Source: Stenotrophomonas beteli (GTDB lineage Bacteria; Pseudomonadota; Gammaproteobacteria; Xanthomonadales; Xanthomonadaceae). Taken from it: a DNA stretch of 64,000 nucleotides. Positions 40,497 to 49,643 of the stretch are shown one piece after another. The stretch is taken from NCBI RefSeq assembly GCF_001431665.1, contig NZ_LLXV01000015.1:62001-126000 (forward strand), in the 5' to 3' direction. Below the pieces are notes generated by a model. The model saw nothing but the letters and a program-made list of their open reading frames with translations. It had not been told where the DNA came from and searched no databases. The stretch's first letter is position 1; the number at the start of each line of letters is the position of its first letter. The translations under genes were made by a program, and so were the position numbers.

Positions 40497-41779
40497 GCGC
40501 GCCGCTGGCGGCGGCGGTCGCTCCTCGCTTCGCCGTGATCGGCCTTGGCTATGTCGGCCTGCCGTTGGCGGTGGCATTCGGCCGGCACTGGCCGACGCTG
40601 GGTTTCGACATCGATCCGCAGCGTATCGCCGAACTCGGCCGTGGGCAGGACCATACGCTGGAGATGGATGCCGACGAGCTGTCCGCCGCGCAACAGCTGC
40701 AGTTCGGCAGCGATGCCACGCAGCTGGACGCGGCCAATGTCTACATCGTCACCGTGCCCACGCCGATTGACGCCTACGAGCAACCCGACCTGGAGCCGTT
40801 GCGCTCGGCCTCGCGGCTGATCGCCAGCCACCTTCGCGCCGGCGATCTGGTCATCTACGAATCGACGGTCTACCCCGGCACCACCGAGGAAGTGTGCGTG
40901 CCCCTGCTGGAACAGGGCTCGGGGCTCCGCTTCAATGAGGACTTCTATTGCGGCTACAGCCCGGAACGGGTCAGCCCCGGCGACCGCCAGCGGCGCCTGG
41001 CCGATATCCGCAAGATCACCTCCGGTTCGACGCCGGAGGTCGCCGCTGTCATCGATCAGCTGTACCAGCGCATCATCGCTGCCGGTACCTTTCCGGCGCC
41101 GTCGATGCGGGTGGCCGAGGCGGCCAAGGTCGTCGAGAACATCCAGCGTGACGTCAACATCGCGCTGGTCAACGAGTTGGCCCTGATCTTCGACCGGCTC
41201 GGCATCGACACCCAGGACGTGCTGGACGCGGCAGGCAGCAAGTGGAACTTCCTGCCGTTCCGGCCCGGCCTGGTCGGCGGTCACTGTATCGGCGTGGATC
41301 CGTACTATCTGCTGCACAAATCGGAGAGCGTGGGCTACCACCCGGACCTGATCCACACCGCACGCCAGGTCAACAACCGCGTCGGCGCACATGTGGCGGC
41401 GCGCGTGCTGGCGATGCTGGCAGAGCGCGGCCGTGCGCCGGCGCAATCGCGCATCCTGGTATTGGGCGTCACGTTCAAGGAAGACTGCCCGGACCTGCGC
41501 AACAGCCGCGCGCTGGAACTGGCGCAGCGCCTGGGCGAGGCCGGCGCCGAGGTGGACGTCAGCGACCCGTGGGTGGGCCCGGCCGCGCTGGCGCAGGCCG
41601 GCGTTCAGTGGCTGGCCGAACCGGCGTCCGGTCGCTATGACGCGGTGGTGCTGGCGGTAGCCCATGCCCGCTTCAAGGCCATGGATGAAGGGGCCATCCG
41701 TGGCCTGCTGGCACCGGGAGGCCTGGTCTACGACGTGAAATCGGCCTGGCCGCGCAACGTGGTTGACGGTCGCCTGTAA
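40493..41779 (+). CDS. UDP-sugar 6-dehydrogenase (WbpO/TviB/WecC-like)
   Basis: 428 residues. N-terminal NAD site FAVIGLGYVGLPLAVAFG, VTVPTPID, STVYPGTTEEVC, the catalytic Cys in GLVGGHCIGVDPYYL and the C-terminal LGVTFKEDCPDLRNSRALEL are those of nucleotide-sugar dehydrogenases that oxidise UDP-GlcNAc or UDP-GalNAc to uronic acids for surface polysaccharides. Which substrate is used cannot be told. No other polysaccharide genes lie nearby, which is unusual for this family. Confidence 0.88.
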   Translation: MSAPLAAAVAPRFAVIGLGYVGLPLAVAFGRHWPTLGFDIDPQRIAELGRGQDHTLEMDADELSAAQQLQFGSDATQLDAANVYIVTVPTPIDAYEQPDLEPLRSASRLIASHLRAGDLVIYESTVYPGTTEEVCVPLLEQGSGLRFNEDFYCGYSPERVSPGDRQRRLADIRKITSGSTPEVAAVIDQLYQRIIAAGTFPAPSMRVAEAAKVVENIQRDVNIALVNELALIFDRLGIDTQDVLDAAGSKWNFLPFRPGLVGGHCIGVDPYYLLHKSESVGYHPDLIHTARQVNNRVGAHVAARVLAMLAERGRAPAQSRILVLGVTFKEDCPDLRNSRALELAQRLGEAGAEVDVSDPWVGPAALAQAGVQWLAEPASGRYDAVVLAVAHARFKAMDEGAIRGLLAPGGLVYDVKSAWPRNVVDGRL

Positions 41780-41834
41780 GCGCGCGCGCTGGGCCGCGCG
41801 GTAGACTCGGTGGCAGCTGCAATCGAGGAACGCC

Positions 41835-43457
41835 ATGCACCGGTATATCGTCTACCTGCTCGCCATCCTGATGTTTCCTGTCTGCCTGTGGTTGGCCACG
41901 TTGTGGCCGGCCTGGTACTGGGGCGTCGGCCTGACCGCCGCCATGGTGGCACTGGGAACCTGGGACCTGCTGCAGAAGCGCAGTACGCTGCGCCGCAACT
42001 ATCCGGTGATGGCGCACTTCCGTTACGGGCTTGAGTCGATCGGCCCGGAGATCCGCCAGTACTTCGTGCAGAGCGATCTGGAGGACGTACCCTTTTCGCG
42101 ACAGCAGCGCGCATTGATCTACCAGCGCGCCAAGAACGAGATGGACACGGTGCCGTTCGGTACCCTGCGCAGCACTTATGCGGTGGACTACGAATGGATC
42201 AACCATTCGCTGGCGCCGACCGCCATCGCCAAGCATGACTTCCGCGTACTGATCGGCGGCAACTGTGCCAAGCCCTATTCGGCCAGCGTATTCAACATCT
42301 CGGCGATGAGTTTTGGCTCGTTGTCGGCCAATGCGATCCGCGCACTGAACGAAGGCGCGCGGCGCGGCGGCTTCTATCACGATACCGGCGAAGGCTCGAT
42401 CTCGCCGTACCACCGCGAAATGGGCGGTGACCTGGTATGGGAGATCGGCTCGGGCTACTTCGGTTGCCGCGATGAGAAGGGCGGCTTCAGCGAGGAGCGC
42501 TTCGTTGCCAATGCCACCCACGATCAGGTCAAGATGATCGAGATCAAGCTGTCGCAGGGCGCCAAGCCGGGCCACGGCGGCGTGCTGCCGGCACCGAAGG
42601 TGACGGCCGAGATCTCGGTGACACGTGGCGTTCCCATGGGCGTGGACTGCGTGTCACCGTCGCGTCATTCGGCTTTCTCCACGCCGGTCGAACTGCTGCA
42701 GTTCGTGGCCCGCCTGCGTGAGCTGTCCGGTGGCAAGCCGGTCGGTTTCAAGCTGGCCATTGGACATCCGTGGGAATGGTTCGGCATTGCCAAGGCCATG
42801 AATGAAACAGGACTGCTGCCCGACTTCATCGTGGTCGATGGGGCCGAGGGTGGCACGGGCGCGGCACCGGCCGAATTCGTCGACCATGTCGGCGTACCGA
42901 TGCACGAAGCACTGCTGCTGGTGCACAACACCCTGGTCGGCCTGGACCTGCGCGAGCGCATCCGTATCGGTGCGGCGGGAAAGATCACCAGTGCGTTCGA
43001 CATTGCGCGCACCATTGCGCTCGGCGCCGACTGGTGCAATGCCGGGCGTGGCTTCATGTTCGCACTGGGTTGCATCCAGTCGCTGAGCTGCCACACCGAC
43101 AAGTGCCCGACCGGCATCGCCACCCAGGACCCGGCTCGCTGGAAACACCTGGATGCCCCGGACAAAGCCACCCGGGTGCACAGCTTCCATGAGCACACGC
43201 TGCATGCGTTGAAGGAACTGCTGTGTGCGGCGGGGTTGAACGACCCGGCCGAGCTGGGGCCCGAGCACATCCTGCGCCGGGTATCGCCGGTGGAGATCCG
43301 TTCGCTGGCATCGCTGTACCGCTACCTGGAGCCTGGCGAACTGCTGCACAAGGTGCCGGATCACGCGGTGTTCCATGCGTTCTGGGCCGACGCGCGCAGC
43401 GATTCGTTCCAGCCACCGCCGAAGATCCAGGCGCTGCGCGCCAGCAAGTCGCGCTGA
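41835..43457 (+). CDS. FMN-binding glutamate synthase-family protein
   Basis: 540 residues. N-terminal membrane helices (about 1-40) followed by a domain matching the FMN/Fe-S central region of glutamate synthase: FNISAMSFGSLSANAIRALN, GAKPGHGGVLPAPKVT, VVDGAEGGTGAAPAEFVDHV and the cysteine-bearing LGCIQSLSCHTDKCPTGIAT. It lacks the amidotransferase domain. Such proteins are common in proteobacteria with no firm role. Single gene, 55 bases after the dehydrogenase stop. Confidence 0.87.
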   Translation: MHRYIVYLLAILMFPVCLWLATLWPAWYWGVGLTAAMVALGTWDLLQKRSTLRRNYPVMAHFRYGLESIGPEIRQYFVQSDLEDVPFSRQQRALIYQRAKNEMDTVPFGTLRSTYAVDYEWINHSLAPTAIAKHDFRVLIGGNCAKPYSASVFNISAMSFGSLSANAIRALNEGARRGGFYHDTGEGSISPYHREMGGDLVWEIGSGYFGCRDEKGGFSEERFVANATHDQVKMIEIKLSQGAKPGHGGVLPAPKVTAEISVTRGVPMGVDCVSPSRHSAFSTPVELLQFVARLRELSGGKPVGFKLAIGHPWEWFGIAKAMNETGLLPDFIVVDGAEGGTGAAPAEFVDHVGVPMHEALLLVHNTLVGLDLRERIRIGAAGKITSAFDIARTIALGADWCNAGRGFMFALGCIQSLSCHTDKCPTGIATQDPARWKHLDAPDKATRVHSFHEHTLHALKELLCAAGLNDPAELGPEHILRRVSPVEIRSLASLYRYLEPGELLHKVPDHAVFHAFWADARSDSFQPPPKIQALRASKSR

Positions 43458-43464
43458 TGTCCCT

Positions 43465-43529
43465 GTAGCGTCGAGCCATGCTCGACTGCTTTCTGGAACG
43501 AAGAACAGTCGAGCATGGCTCGACTCTAC
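43465..43529. repeat. Paired GTAG palindrome (SMAG type)
   Basis: GTAGCGTCGAGCCATGCTCG then, after about 20 bases, its inverted copy ending CTCGACTCTAC. Each half is itself a hairpin (GTCGAGCCATGCTCGAC). Matches the GTAG-headed intergenic palindromes known in S. maltophilia. Confidence 0.85.
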
Positions 43530-43540
43530 AAGGAGATGTC

Positions 43541-44002
43541 ATGCAGTTCAGGGCCGGTACCATCGACGATGTCGCCACGCTGTGGGCATTGCGCACGCGC
43601 TGCGTGCGCGAGACCTGCAGCAGCCATTACCCGGCGGAGGTGATCGCACCCTGGTCGGCCTCGCCGCCACCGTCGCAGTATGCGCGGCTGCTGGGGCAGG
43701 GCGGCTGCGTGGTGGCCGAGGATGAGCAGGGTGTCCTGCTCGGATTTGGCGTCTTCGATGCCGATGCCAATGAGGTCGATGCCCTGTTCGTCGATCCGGA
43801 TCGTGGCGGCCAGGGCATCGGCCAGGCGCTGATGCAGCGGTTGCTGGCAATGGCCGATCGCGGGCGGGAGGTGGTGCTGTCGGCGTCACTCAATGCCGTG
43901 CCGTTCTATCGACGGCAAGGGTTCATCAGCGTGGGTGAAGCGGCCTACCCACATCCCAGTGGCGTAGCGCTGGCGTCGGTGAGCATGCGCCGGCCGTGGT
44001 GA
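43541..44002 (+). CDS. GNAT-family N-acetyltransferase
   Basis: 153 residues. Acetyl-CoA binding segment VDALFVDPDRGGQGIGQALM and the C-terminal LNAVPFYRRQGF motif. Start at ATG 43541 with AGGAG five bases upstream (43531-43535); that ribosome site abuts the SMAG palindrome. Substrate unknown. Confidence 0.85.
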   Translation: MQFRAGTIDDVATLWALRTRCVRETCSSHYPAEVIAPWSASPPPSQYARLLGQGGCVVAEDEQGVLLGFGVFDADANEVDALFVDPDRGGQGIGQALMQRLLAMADRGREVVLSASLNAVPFYRRQGFISVGEAAYPHPSGVALASVSMRRPW

Positions 44003-44015
44003 GCGCCCGGGGATT

Positions 44016-44084
44016 GTAGAGTCGAGCCATGCTCGACTGCCGTTGATTCAGGCGATCAAGCAGTCGAGCATGGCTCGACTCTGC
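44016..44084. repeat. Paired GTAG palindrome (SMAG type)
   Basis: GTAGAGTCGAGCCATGCTCG and its inverted copy GAGCATGGCTCGACTCTGC with about 25 bases between. Same family as 43465-43529, so the acetyltransferase gene is bracketed by two copies. Confidence 0.85.
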
Positions 44085-44094
44085 AAGGCTGGCG

Positions 44095-45342
44095 TCACCG
44101 CTCCGCCAACCATCCGATCACGCCCTCGGCCGCGCGCAGGCCGCTGGCGTAGCACGCGGTCAACAGGTAGCCGCCGGTCGGGGCTTCCCAGTCCAGCATC
44201 TCGCCGGCACAGAACACGCCGGGCACTTCCCGCAGCATCAGGCCCTCATCCAGTGCATCCAGGCGCACGCCGCCGGCGGTGCTGATCACCTCGGGCATCG
44301 GCCGTGGCCGCAGCAGGCGCAGTGGCAACCGCTTGAGCGTGGCGGCGACGGCAGGCAGGTCGTTGCCCGCGTCCTTGCCGAGGATCTCAAATACCAGCGC
44401 AGCCTTCACCGCATCCAGGCCGGCCTGGCGGCGCAGGTGTTCGCCGAAGCTGCGCCCCTTGCGCGGGCGCGACAGGTCGGCCAGCAGGCGCGCTTCGTCG
44501 CGGCCCGGCACCAGGTCCAGCCACAGCAGGGCGTGGCCGTCGCGATTGATGGTCTCGCGCAGGTCGGCGGCCAGGGCATAGACCAGGCTGCCTTCAATGC
44601 CGTAGCCGCTGGCCACGCATTCGCCTTGCAGCGACTGCGGCTGGCCGGCCAGGTCGATCCAGTGCGCGACCACCGGCTTCAGTGGGGCGCCGGCATTGCG
44701 TTGGGCGAAGAACGGGGTCCAGTCCACGTCGAAGCCGCAGTTGGCCGACTGCAGCGGCGCGATAGCCACGCCACGCGCCTGCAGGGGGGCGACCCACGCG
44801 CCGTCGCTGCCCAGCTGCGGCCAGCTGCCACCGCCCAGCGCCAGCACCGTGGCATCGGCGTGCACGTCAATGCAGCCATCGGCGGTATCAAAGCGCAGTG
44901 CGCCGTCGTCGCTCCAGCCGATCCAGCGATGGTTGGCGTGCAGGCGCACGCCCTGTTCCTTCAAGCGGCGCACCCAACCGCGCAGCAACGGAGCGGCTTT
45001 GCGGTCGACCGGAAACACGCGGCCGGAGCTGCCGACATAGGTCTCTACGCCGAAACCGGCGGCCCAGTCGCGCAGTGCCTGCGCGTCGAAGCCGTCCAGC
45101 CAGCGGCCCACGGCAGCGGCCTGCTCGCGGTAGCGGCTGTCGAACAGCGGCCGCGGATCGGCATGGGTGAGGTTGAGCCCACCCTTGCCGGCGATCAGGA
45201 ACTTGCGGCCAGGCGAGCCCTTGGCCTCATACAGATCCACGTCCAGCCCGGCCGCGCGCAGGCGCTCGGCCGCGAACAGTCCGGCAGGGCCGCCGCCAAT
45301 CACGGCAACCCGGTGCGGCGTGTTGGCGTTACGGTTTGACAT
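44095..45342 (-). CDS. HI0933-family flavoprotein (TIGR03862-like)
   Basis: 415 residues. FAD-binding Rossmann motif VAVIGGGPAGLFAAERL, the GSPGRKFLIAGKGGLNLTHA stretch typical of HI0933/BaiN proteins, VLALGGGSWPQLGSDG and the C-terminal VFCAGEMLDWEAPTGGYLLT. Predicted NAD(P)/FAD-dependent oxidoreductase of unknown substrate. Start at ATG 45342 overlaps the end of the upstream FKBP gene by 14 bases, so the pair is co-transcribed. Confidence 0.9.
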   Translation of the reverse strand: MSNRNANTPHRVAVIGGGPAGLFAAERLRAAGLDVDLYEAKGSPGRKFLIAGKGGLNLTHADPRPLFDSRYREQAAAVGRWLDGFDAQALRDWAAGFGVETYVGSSGRVFPVDRKAAPLLRGWVRRLKEQGVRLHANHRWIGWSDDGALRFDTADGCIDVHADATVLALGGGSWPQLGSDGAWVAPLQARGVAIAPLQSANCGFDVDWTPFFAQRNAGAPLKPVVAHWIDLAGQPQSLQGECVASGYGIEGSLVYALAADLRETINRDGHALLWLDLVPGRDEARLLADLSRPRKGRSFGEHLRRQAGLDAVKAALVFEILGKDAGNDLPAVAATLKRLPLRLLRPRPMPEVISTAGGVRLDALDEGLMLREVPGVFCAGEMLDWEAPTGGYLLTACYASGLRAAEGVIGWLAER

Positions 45343-45763
45343 CGAGCAGCTCGACGTCGAACACCAGCGACGAGCCAGCCGGGATCGGGCCGGCGCGGCG
45401 GTCGCCATAGCCATAGTCCGGCGGGATCATCAGCGTGCGCTTGCCACCGACCTTCATCCCGGCCACGCCTTCATCCCAGCCGCGGATGACCTGGCCGGCG
45501 CCCAGCGCGAAGGTGAACGGTTCGCCGTGCTTGAAGGAGCTGTCAAAGGTCTTGCCGTGCTTGGTCTCGGTGCGGTTGTCGTAGATCCAGCCGGTGTAGT
45601 GCACGGTGACCTTGTTGCCGGAGACGGCTTCGGCACCGGTGCCGGTAACGGTATCGATGCGCTCGAAGGTGGTGAGGGTGCCACCCGGCGGAGGGCCGGC
45701 CGGTTCGTTCGAACAGCCAGCGGCGGCAAGGGACAGCAGCAGGGGAAGCAGCAGGCGGCGCAT
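45329..45763 (-). CDS. FKBP-type peptidyl-prolyl isomerase, lipoprotein
   Basis: 144 residues. Lipobox LLSLAAAGCSNEPAG directs it to the envelope. FKBP core: VTVHYTGWIYD, FDSSFKHGEPFTFALGAGQV, IRGWDEGVAGMKVGGKRTLM, IPPDYGYGD and LVFDVELLDV. Catalyses proline isomerisation during periplasmic folding. Start at ATG 45763 fits the lipoprotein signal. Confidence 0.92.
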   Translation of the reverse strand: MRRLLLPLLLSLAAAGCSNEPAGPPPGGTLTTFERIDTVTGTGAEAVSGNKVTVHYTGWIYDNRTETKHGKTFDSSFKHGEPFTFALGAGQVIRGWDEGVAGMKVGGKRTLMIPPDYGYGDRRAGPIPAGSSLVFDVELLDVKP

Positions 45764-45833
45764 CGGGCGTCTCCGGAAGGGCGCAGGGCGAGGGCGGCAA
45801 GGGTAGCGCATCGGCGCCGGGTATCATGGCGGC

Positions 45834-46199
45834 ATGGCAAAACTCCTGCTCAATCTGCGCAATGTCGGTGACGATGAATATGCCGATGTCTGCACCCTGC
45901 TGGACCAGCATGGCATCGCCTGGTACCGCACCGAACCCAGTCCTTGGGGCATTTCCAACGGCGGCCTGTGGCTGCGCGAGGATGCCGATCATTCGCGCGC
46001 CAAGGCCCTGATGGCCGGCTACCAGGCCGAACGCGGCCCGCGCATCCGTGCCGAGCGCGCGCAGGCGCTGCGTGACGGTACCGCCGAGACCTTCGGCAGC
46101 CTGCTGCGGCGGCGCCCGCTGTATGTGGTGATGGTCCTGCTGGCGATGGCGGCTGCGGCGGCCCTGGTGCTGCTGCCGTTCATGCTGCTGCGCGGATAA
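45834..46199 (+). CDS. DUF6164-like small membrane protein
   Basis: 121 residues. N-terminal soluble domain (MAKLLLNLRNVGDDEYADVC, AWYRTEPSPWGISNGGLWL) resembling DUF6164 with a DUF2007-like beta pattern, followed by a C-terminal membrane helix (VMVLLAMAAAAALVLLPFML). Function unknown. Divergent from the FKBP gene. Confidence 0.75.
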   Translation: MAKLLLNLRNVGDDEYADVCTLLDQHGIAWYRTEPSPWGISNGGLWLREDADHSRAKALMAGYQAERGPRIRAERAQALRDGTAETFGSLLRRRPLYVVMVLLAMAAAAALVLLPFMLLRG

Positions 46200-46207
46200 G
46201 GGGGCGG

Positions 46208-46222
46208 CCGGGTTGCACCCGG
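46208..46222. repeat. Hairpin CCGGGT-TGC-ACCCGG
   Basis: Perfect 6-bp arms directly after the DUF6164-like gene, without a T run. The rest of the 160-base gap to 46364 shows no gene. Confidence 0.5.
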
Positions 46223-46363
46223 CACCCGCAGATCCAACGGCAACGTCAAAAGCTGGTTTCGGTGGGATGGCAGGTTCCGAGTACCTGCCGGGATCCCTCT
46301 GCCCTGCTGCGGGATCTGATCCCTGAATCTGTCCGGAGGGGCGCGAGGCGCTAAAATGGCCGG

Positions 46364-47131
46364 ATGATCGCCAACACTGCCGCCTACCATTTCGCCGTCA
46401 TCGACGCTCCCCAGGCCCTGTGCGACCAGTTGCTGGCGCGTGCCGAAGCAGCCGGGTTGCGCGGCACGATCCTGGTGGCGGGCGAGGGACTGAACCTGTT
46501 CCTGGCCGGTGCGCCGGTGGCGATTGAAGGGTTCTATTCGACGCTGCGTGAAGACGCGCGCTTCGTTGACCTGCGGGTCAAGACCAGTCTCAGCGAGCAT
46601 CAGCCGTTCGCGCGGCTGAAGGCCAAGGTCAAGGACGAGATCATCAGCTTCCGTCGCGACGACGGCCAGCCGCTGGCTTATCCGCGTGCACCGGCGGTCG
46701 ATCCGGCCACCGTGCAGCGCTGGTTGCGCCAGGGCCACGACGATGCCGGCAAACCGGTGGTGATGCTCGATACGCGCAACCTGCAGGAGGTCGAGTACGG
46801 TACCTTCAAGGATGCACTGGTGCTGCCGATCCACAAGTTCACCGACCTGCCCGAGGCGCTGGCGCCGCATCGCGAGGCGCTGAAGGACAGCACCGTGGTC
46901 AGCTTCTGCACCGGCGGCATCCGCTGCGAGAAGGCGGCGTTGTGGATGGTCAACGACGGCATGGACAACGTGCTGCAGCTCGAGGGCGGCATCCTGGGCT
47001 ACTTCGAGGAAGTGGGTGGCGAGGGCTACGAAGGCCGTTGCTTCGTGTTCGACGAGCGTGTGGCGCTGGATGCAGAGCTGAAGCCGATGGTGGACCAGCC
47101 GCTGCCCGAGCCGCGTCCCAGCGCGTTCTGA
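46364..47131 (+). CDS. trhO: tRNA uridine(34) hydroxylase / rhodanese-domain protein TrhO-like
   Basis: 255 residues. N-terminal acylphosphatase-like domain (RGTILVAGEGLNLFLAGAPV) and a rhodanese domain with active-site Cys182 in FCTGGIRCEKA. Members hydroxylate U34 of tRNA in the 5-methoxyuridine/cmo5U pathway using prephenate-independent oxygen chemistry. The protein is shorter than E. coli TrhO (about 350), lacking the C-terminal zinc-like extension, as in many gamma-proteobacterial short forms. Confidence 0.8.
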   Translation: MIANTAAYHFAVIDAPQALCDQLLARAEAAGLRGTILVAGEGLNLFLAGAPVAIEGFYSTLREDARFVDLRVKTSLSEHQPFARLKAKVKDEIISFRRDDGQPLAYPRAPAVDPATVQRWLRQGHDDAGKPVVMLDTRNLQEVEYGTFKDALVLPIHKFTDLPEALAPHREALKDSTVVSFCTGGIRCEKAALWMVNDGMDNVLQLEGGILGYFEEVGGEGYEGRCFVFDERVALDAELKPMVDQPLPEPRPSAF

Positions 47132-47141
47132 CCGCGCTTCT

Positions 47142-47168
47142 GTAGAGCCGGCCAGCGGCCGGCACTAC
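47142..47168. repeat. GTAG palindrome (SMAG type)
   Basis: GTAGAGCCGGCCAGCGGCCG followed by GCACTAC; GCCGGCC and GGCCGGC arms with loop AGC. Confidence 0.75.
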
Positions 47169-47247
47169 CGGATCAGCGCTGAACCGGCCCCACGGGAATC
47201 AGCATCCTGCCACCGTCACTGGCCGCCACGCCTGGCCGACCCCATGC

Positions 47248-48273
47248 ATGGGGGATCCTGTGACGGAAAACCGCCTGATGATCCCATTGTCGATTCTCGA
47301 CCTGGCCCCGGTCTGCGAGGGCAGTGACACCACTGCCGCCTTTGCCAACATGCTGGAACTGGCCCAGCACGCCGACGCGCTGGGCTATCGCCGCTACTGG
47401 CTGGCCGAACACCACAACATGCCGGGCATCGCCAGTGCGGCCACCGCCGTGCTGATCGGCCACGTCGCCGGTGGCACCCGGCGCATCCGCGTCGGCGCCG
47501 GTGGCATCATGCTGCCCAACCATGCACCGCTGCAGGTGGCCGAGCAGTTCGGCACGCTGGCCTCGCTGTATCCGGATCGCATCGATCTCGGCCTGGGCCG
47601 TGCGCCAGGCACCGATCAGCCGACCGCGCGCGCACTGCGGCGCTATTTCGACAGCGCCGACCAGTTCCCGCAGGACGTGCGTGAGCTGCTGCACTACTTC
47701 GAACCGGTGCAGCCGGGCCAGGCCGTGCAGGCCGTTCCCGGGGGCGGCCTGCGCGTGCCGACGTGGATTCTCGGTTCCAGTCTGTTCGGCGCGCGCATGG
47801 CCGCGTCGATGGGCCTGCCGTACGCGTTCGCCTCGCACTTTGCACCTGATGCAATGGACGAGGCATTGGCGGTGTACCGACGCGAGTTCCGTCCCTCGGC
47901 CACCTTGAAGCAACCGCATGCGATGCTGGCCCTGAACGTGGTGGCCAGTGACAGCGAGGCCGAGTCGCGTCGCCTGTTCACCAGCCAGCAGCAGAGTTTC
48001 GTCAACCTGCGCCGGGGCCGTCCGGGCAAGATTCCGGCGCCGATCGACGACATTGAAGCCTTCTGGGAACCGCACGAAAAGCTGGGCGTGGAACGGGCCC
48101 TGGCCTGCACCGTGCTCGGCGATCCGCAGCAGGTGGCCGAGGGTATCGCCGCGTTCGTTGAACGGCATGCGCCCGACGAGCTGATGCTGACCGCCAACCT
48201 CTATGACCATCGCGCGCGCCTGCGTTCGTTCGAACTGGCCATGCACGCCTGGCACGCCCGCCACGCGGGCTGA
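47248..48273 (+). CDS. LLM-class flavin-dependent oxidoreductase (YhbW-like)
   Basis: 341 residues. Luciferase-like TIM barrel with [52 protein letters not shown] and [20 protein letters not shown], features of the YhbW group that uses reduced FMN. Substrate unknown. The start is uncertain among ATG 47248, GTG 47260 (behind GGGGA) and ATG 47278; the last matches the family N-terminus well. Confidence 0.88.
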   Translation: MGDPVTENRLMIPLSILDLAPVCEGSDTTAAFANMLELAQHADALGYRRYWLAEHHNMPGIASAATAVLIGHVAGGTRRIRVGAGGIMLPNHAPLQVAEQFGTLASLYPDRIDLGLGRAPGTDQPTARALRRYFDSADQFPQDVRELLHYFEPVQPGQAVQAVPGGGLRVPTWILGSSLFGARMAASMGLPYAFASHFAPDAMDEALAVYRREFRPSATLKQPHAMLALNVVASDSEAESRRLFTSQQQSFVNLRRGRPGKIPAPIDDIEAFWEPHEKLGVERALACTVLGDPQQVAEGIAAFVERHAPDELMLTANLYDHRARLRSFELAMHAWHARHAG

Positions 48274-48341
48274 ACAATTGCCTCACGGTTCATTGCGCTC
48301 AAAGCGCGTCTGATGGGGGCCTCACACCAATGGAGCCCCCC

Positions 48342-48839
48342 ATGGCCGATACCCGCGCCGAACACATCGCCCAGCTGGCCGAGCTGATCAAGGACGTGGA
48401 GGTGGCGATGTTCACCACCACCGGCGTTGATGGCCGCCTTTACAGCCGGCCGCTGGCCACCCAGCAGGTCACCTTCGACGGTGACCTGTGGTTCGTGATC
48501 ACCGCCGACAGCCCGAAAGTGGCCGAGATCGCGCTCGATCCGCGGGTGAACGTGGCGTATGCCTCACCCTCGAAGAACACCTATGTGTCGGTGGCAGGGC
48601 GCGCGCGGGTTGTCGACGACCGCGCGAAGGTCGAGGCGCTGTGGTCGCCGGCGATGAAGCTGTTCTTCCCGGGTGGCAGTGACGACCCGAACCTGCGCCT
48701 GATCCATGTGCGCGCCGACTCGGCCGAGTACTGGGATGGACCGGGTACGCTGCTGGGGACGGCGCTGAACTTCGTGCTGTCGGCGGTGCAGGACGAGCCG
48801 GCGCCGTTGGCCGACAACGGGTTCATTGATCTGCGGTGA
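48342..48839 (+). CDS. Pyridoxamine 5'-phosphate oxidase-fold general stress protein
   Basis: 165 residues of the split-barrel flavin-binding fold: VAMFTTTGVDGRLYSRPLAT, DLWFVITADSPKVAEIALDP, VNVAYASPSKNTYVSVAGRA and AEYWDGPG. Similar to general stress protein 26-like FMN/FAD binders. ATG 48342 was chosen because GGAG (48332-48335) lies six bases before it; ATG 48330 has no such site. Confidence 0.85.
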   Translation: MADTRAEHIAQLAELIKDVEVAMFTTTGVDGRLYSRPLATQQVTFDGDLWFVITADSPKVAEIALDPRVNVAYASPSKNTYVSVAGRARVVDDRAKVEALWSPAMKLFFPGGSDDPNLRLIHVRADSAEYWDGPGTLLGTALNFVLSAVQDEPAPLADNGFIDLR

Positions 48840-48846
48840 TGGCCCC

Positions 48847-48865
48847 ATCCACGCCATGCGTGGAT
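48847..48865. repeat. Palindrome ATCCACGC-CAT-GCGTGGAT
   Basis: Perfect 8-bp arms with a 3-base loop, the same arms as in the element at 19476-19496. Confidence 0.7.
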
Positions 48866-48916
48866 CTGCCGGGTGTGACGCGCGTCCCTGCAGTGGATGG
48901 GGCGCGTCCGATGTTG

Positions 48917-48980
48917 GTAGTGCCGGCCGCTGGCCGGCAAACCCGGAAACCTGGCAACCGGCCGGCGGCCGGCCCTGCCG
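48917..48980. repeat. Paired GTAG-type palindrome
   Basis: GTAGTGCCGGCCGCTGGCCG then about 17 bases later a related CCGGCCGGCGGCCGGCC stretch. Fills most of the gap between the stress protein and exoD-like genes. Confidence 0.65.
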
Positions 48981-48989
48981 GATTCCGGC

Positions 48990-49643
48990 TCAGAACCAGC
49001 GCTGGAACAGATCCACCGTGTAGCCCACCAGCTGTCCCGAACTGAAACCGAAGAAGGTGATCGCCGCCAGCGCTGCGATCCAGTTGAACAGCATCAGGGC
49101 ACCATCACGTTCCAGCAGCGCCAGCGAGAACAGCAGCAGCTGGAAGCCGAACAGGAAGTTGGTGAACGGAATCGGCAGCGACAGCAGCAGGCCCAGCAGC
49201 ACCAGCAGCAGGCCGCTGAAGGCGTGCGCCGGCAGCGGTGTCAGCAACTGCGGCAGGCGCGGTCGGAGCATCTTGTCCAGGCGCCGAAGCGGGCGGTCGA
49301 TGCGGTCGAGAAAGCGGTGCATGGTGCCGCGCTTCGGCCCGCGCCGGGCGATGAAGCCGGGCAGCCACGGGCGGCGCAGGCAGCACAGCATCTGCAGCCC
49401 GATCAGGATCACCAGCGGGCCGCTGACCGCACCGCCCATGCCCGGAATCGGAATGAAGGAAGGCAGGATGGCCACGAACAGGAACACGCCGAATGCGCTC
49501 TGCTGCAGGTTGCGCAGGATCTGGCCGAGCGGCATGTGCTCGGCCGGGTCGCCGGAGGCGAACATCTCCAGCAGGGTGCGGATGCCCTCGTTGCGATAGG
49601 CCGGGCGGTCGTCGCCCGGGCCGGCCTCAGGCGGTGAGCTCAT
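48990..49643 (-). CDS. ExoD-family membrane protein
   Basis: 217 residues. The segment GVFLFVAILPSFIPIPGMGG and the later hydrophobic helices (LLLVLLGLLLSLPIPFTNFL, LMLFNWIAALAAITFFGFSS) are the ExoD pattern. ExoD was linked to exopolysaccharide production and alkali tolerance in rhizobia; its role here is not known. Start at ATG 49643 overlaps the preceding transporter gene by 17 bases, so both are in one operon. Confidence 0.85.
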   Translation of the reverse strand: MSSPPEAGPGDDRPAYRNEGIRTLLEMFASGDPAEHMPLGQILRNLQQSAFGVFLFVAILPSFIPIPGMGGAVSGPLVILIGLQMLCCLRRPWLPGFIARRGPKRGTMHRFLDRIDRPLRRLDKMLRPRLPQLLTPLPAHAFSGLLLVLLGLLLSLPIPFTNFLFGFQLLLFSLALLERDGALMLFNWIAALAAITFFGFSSGQLVGYTVDLFQRWF

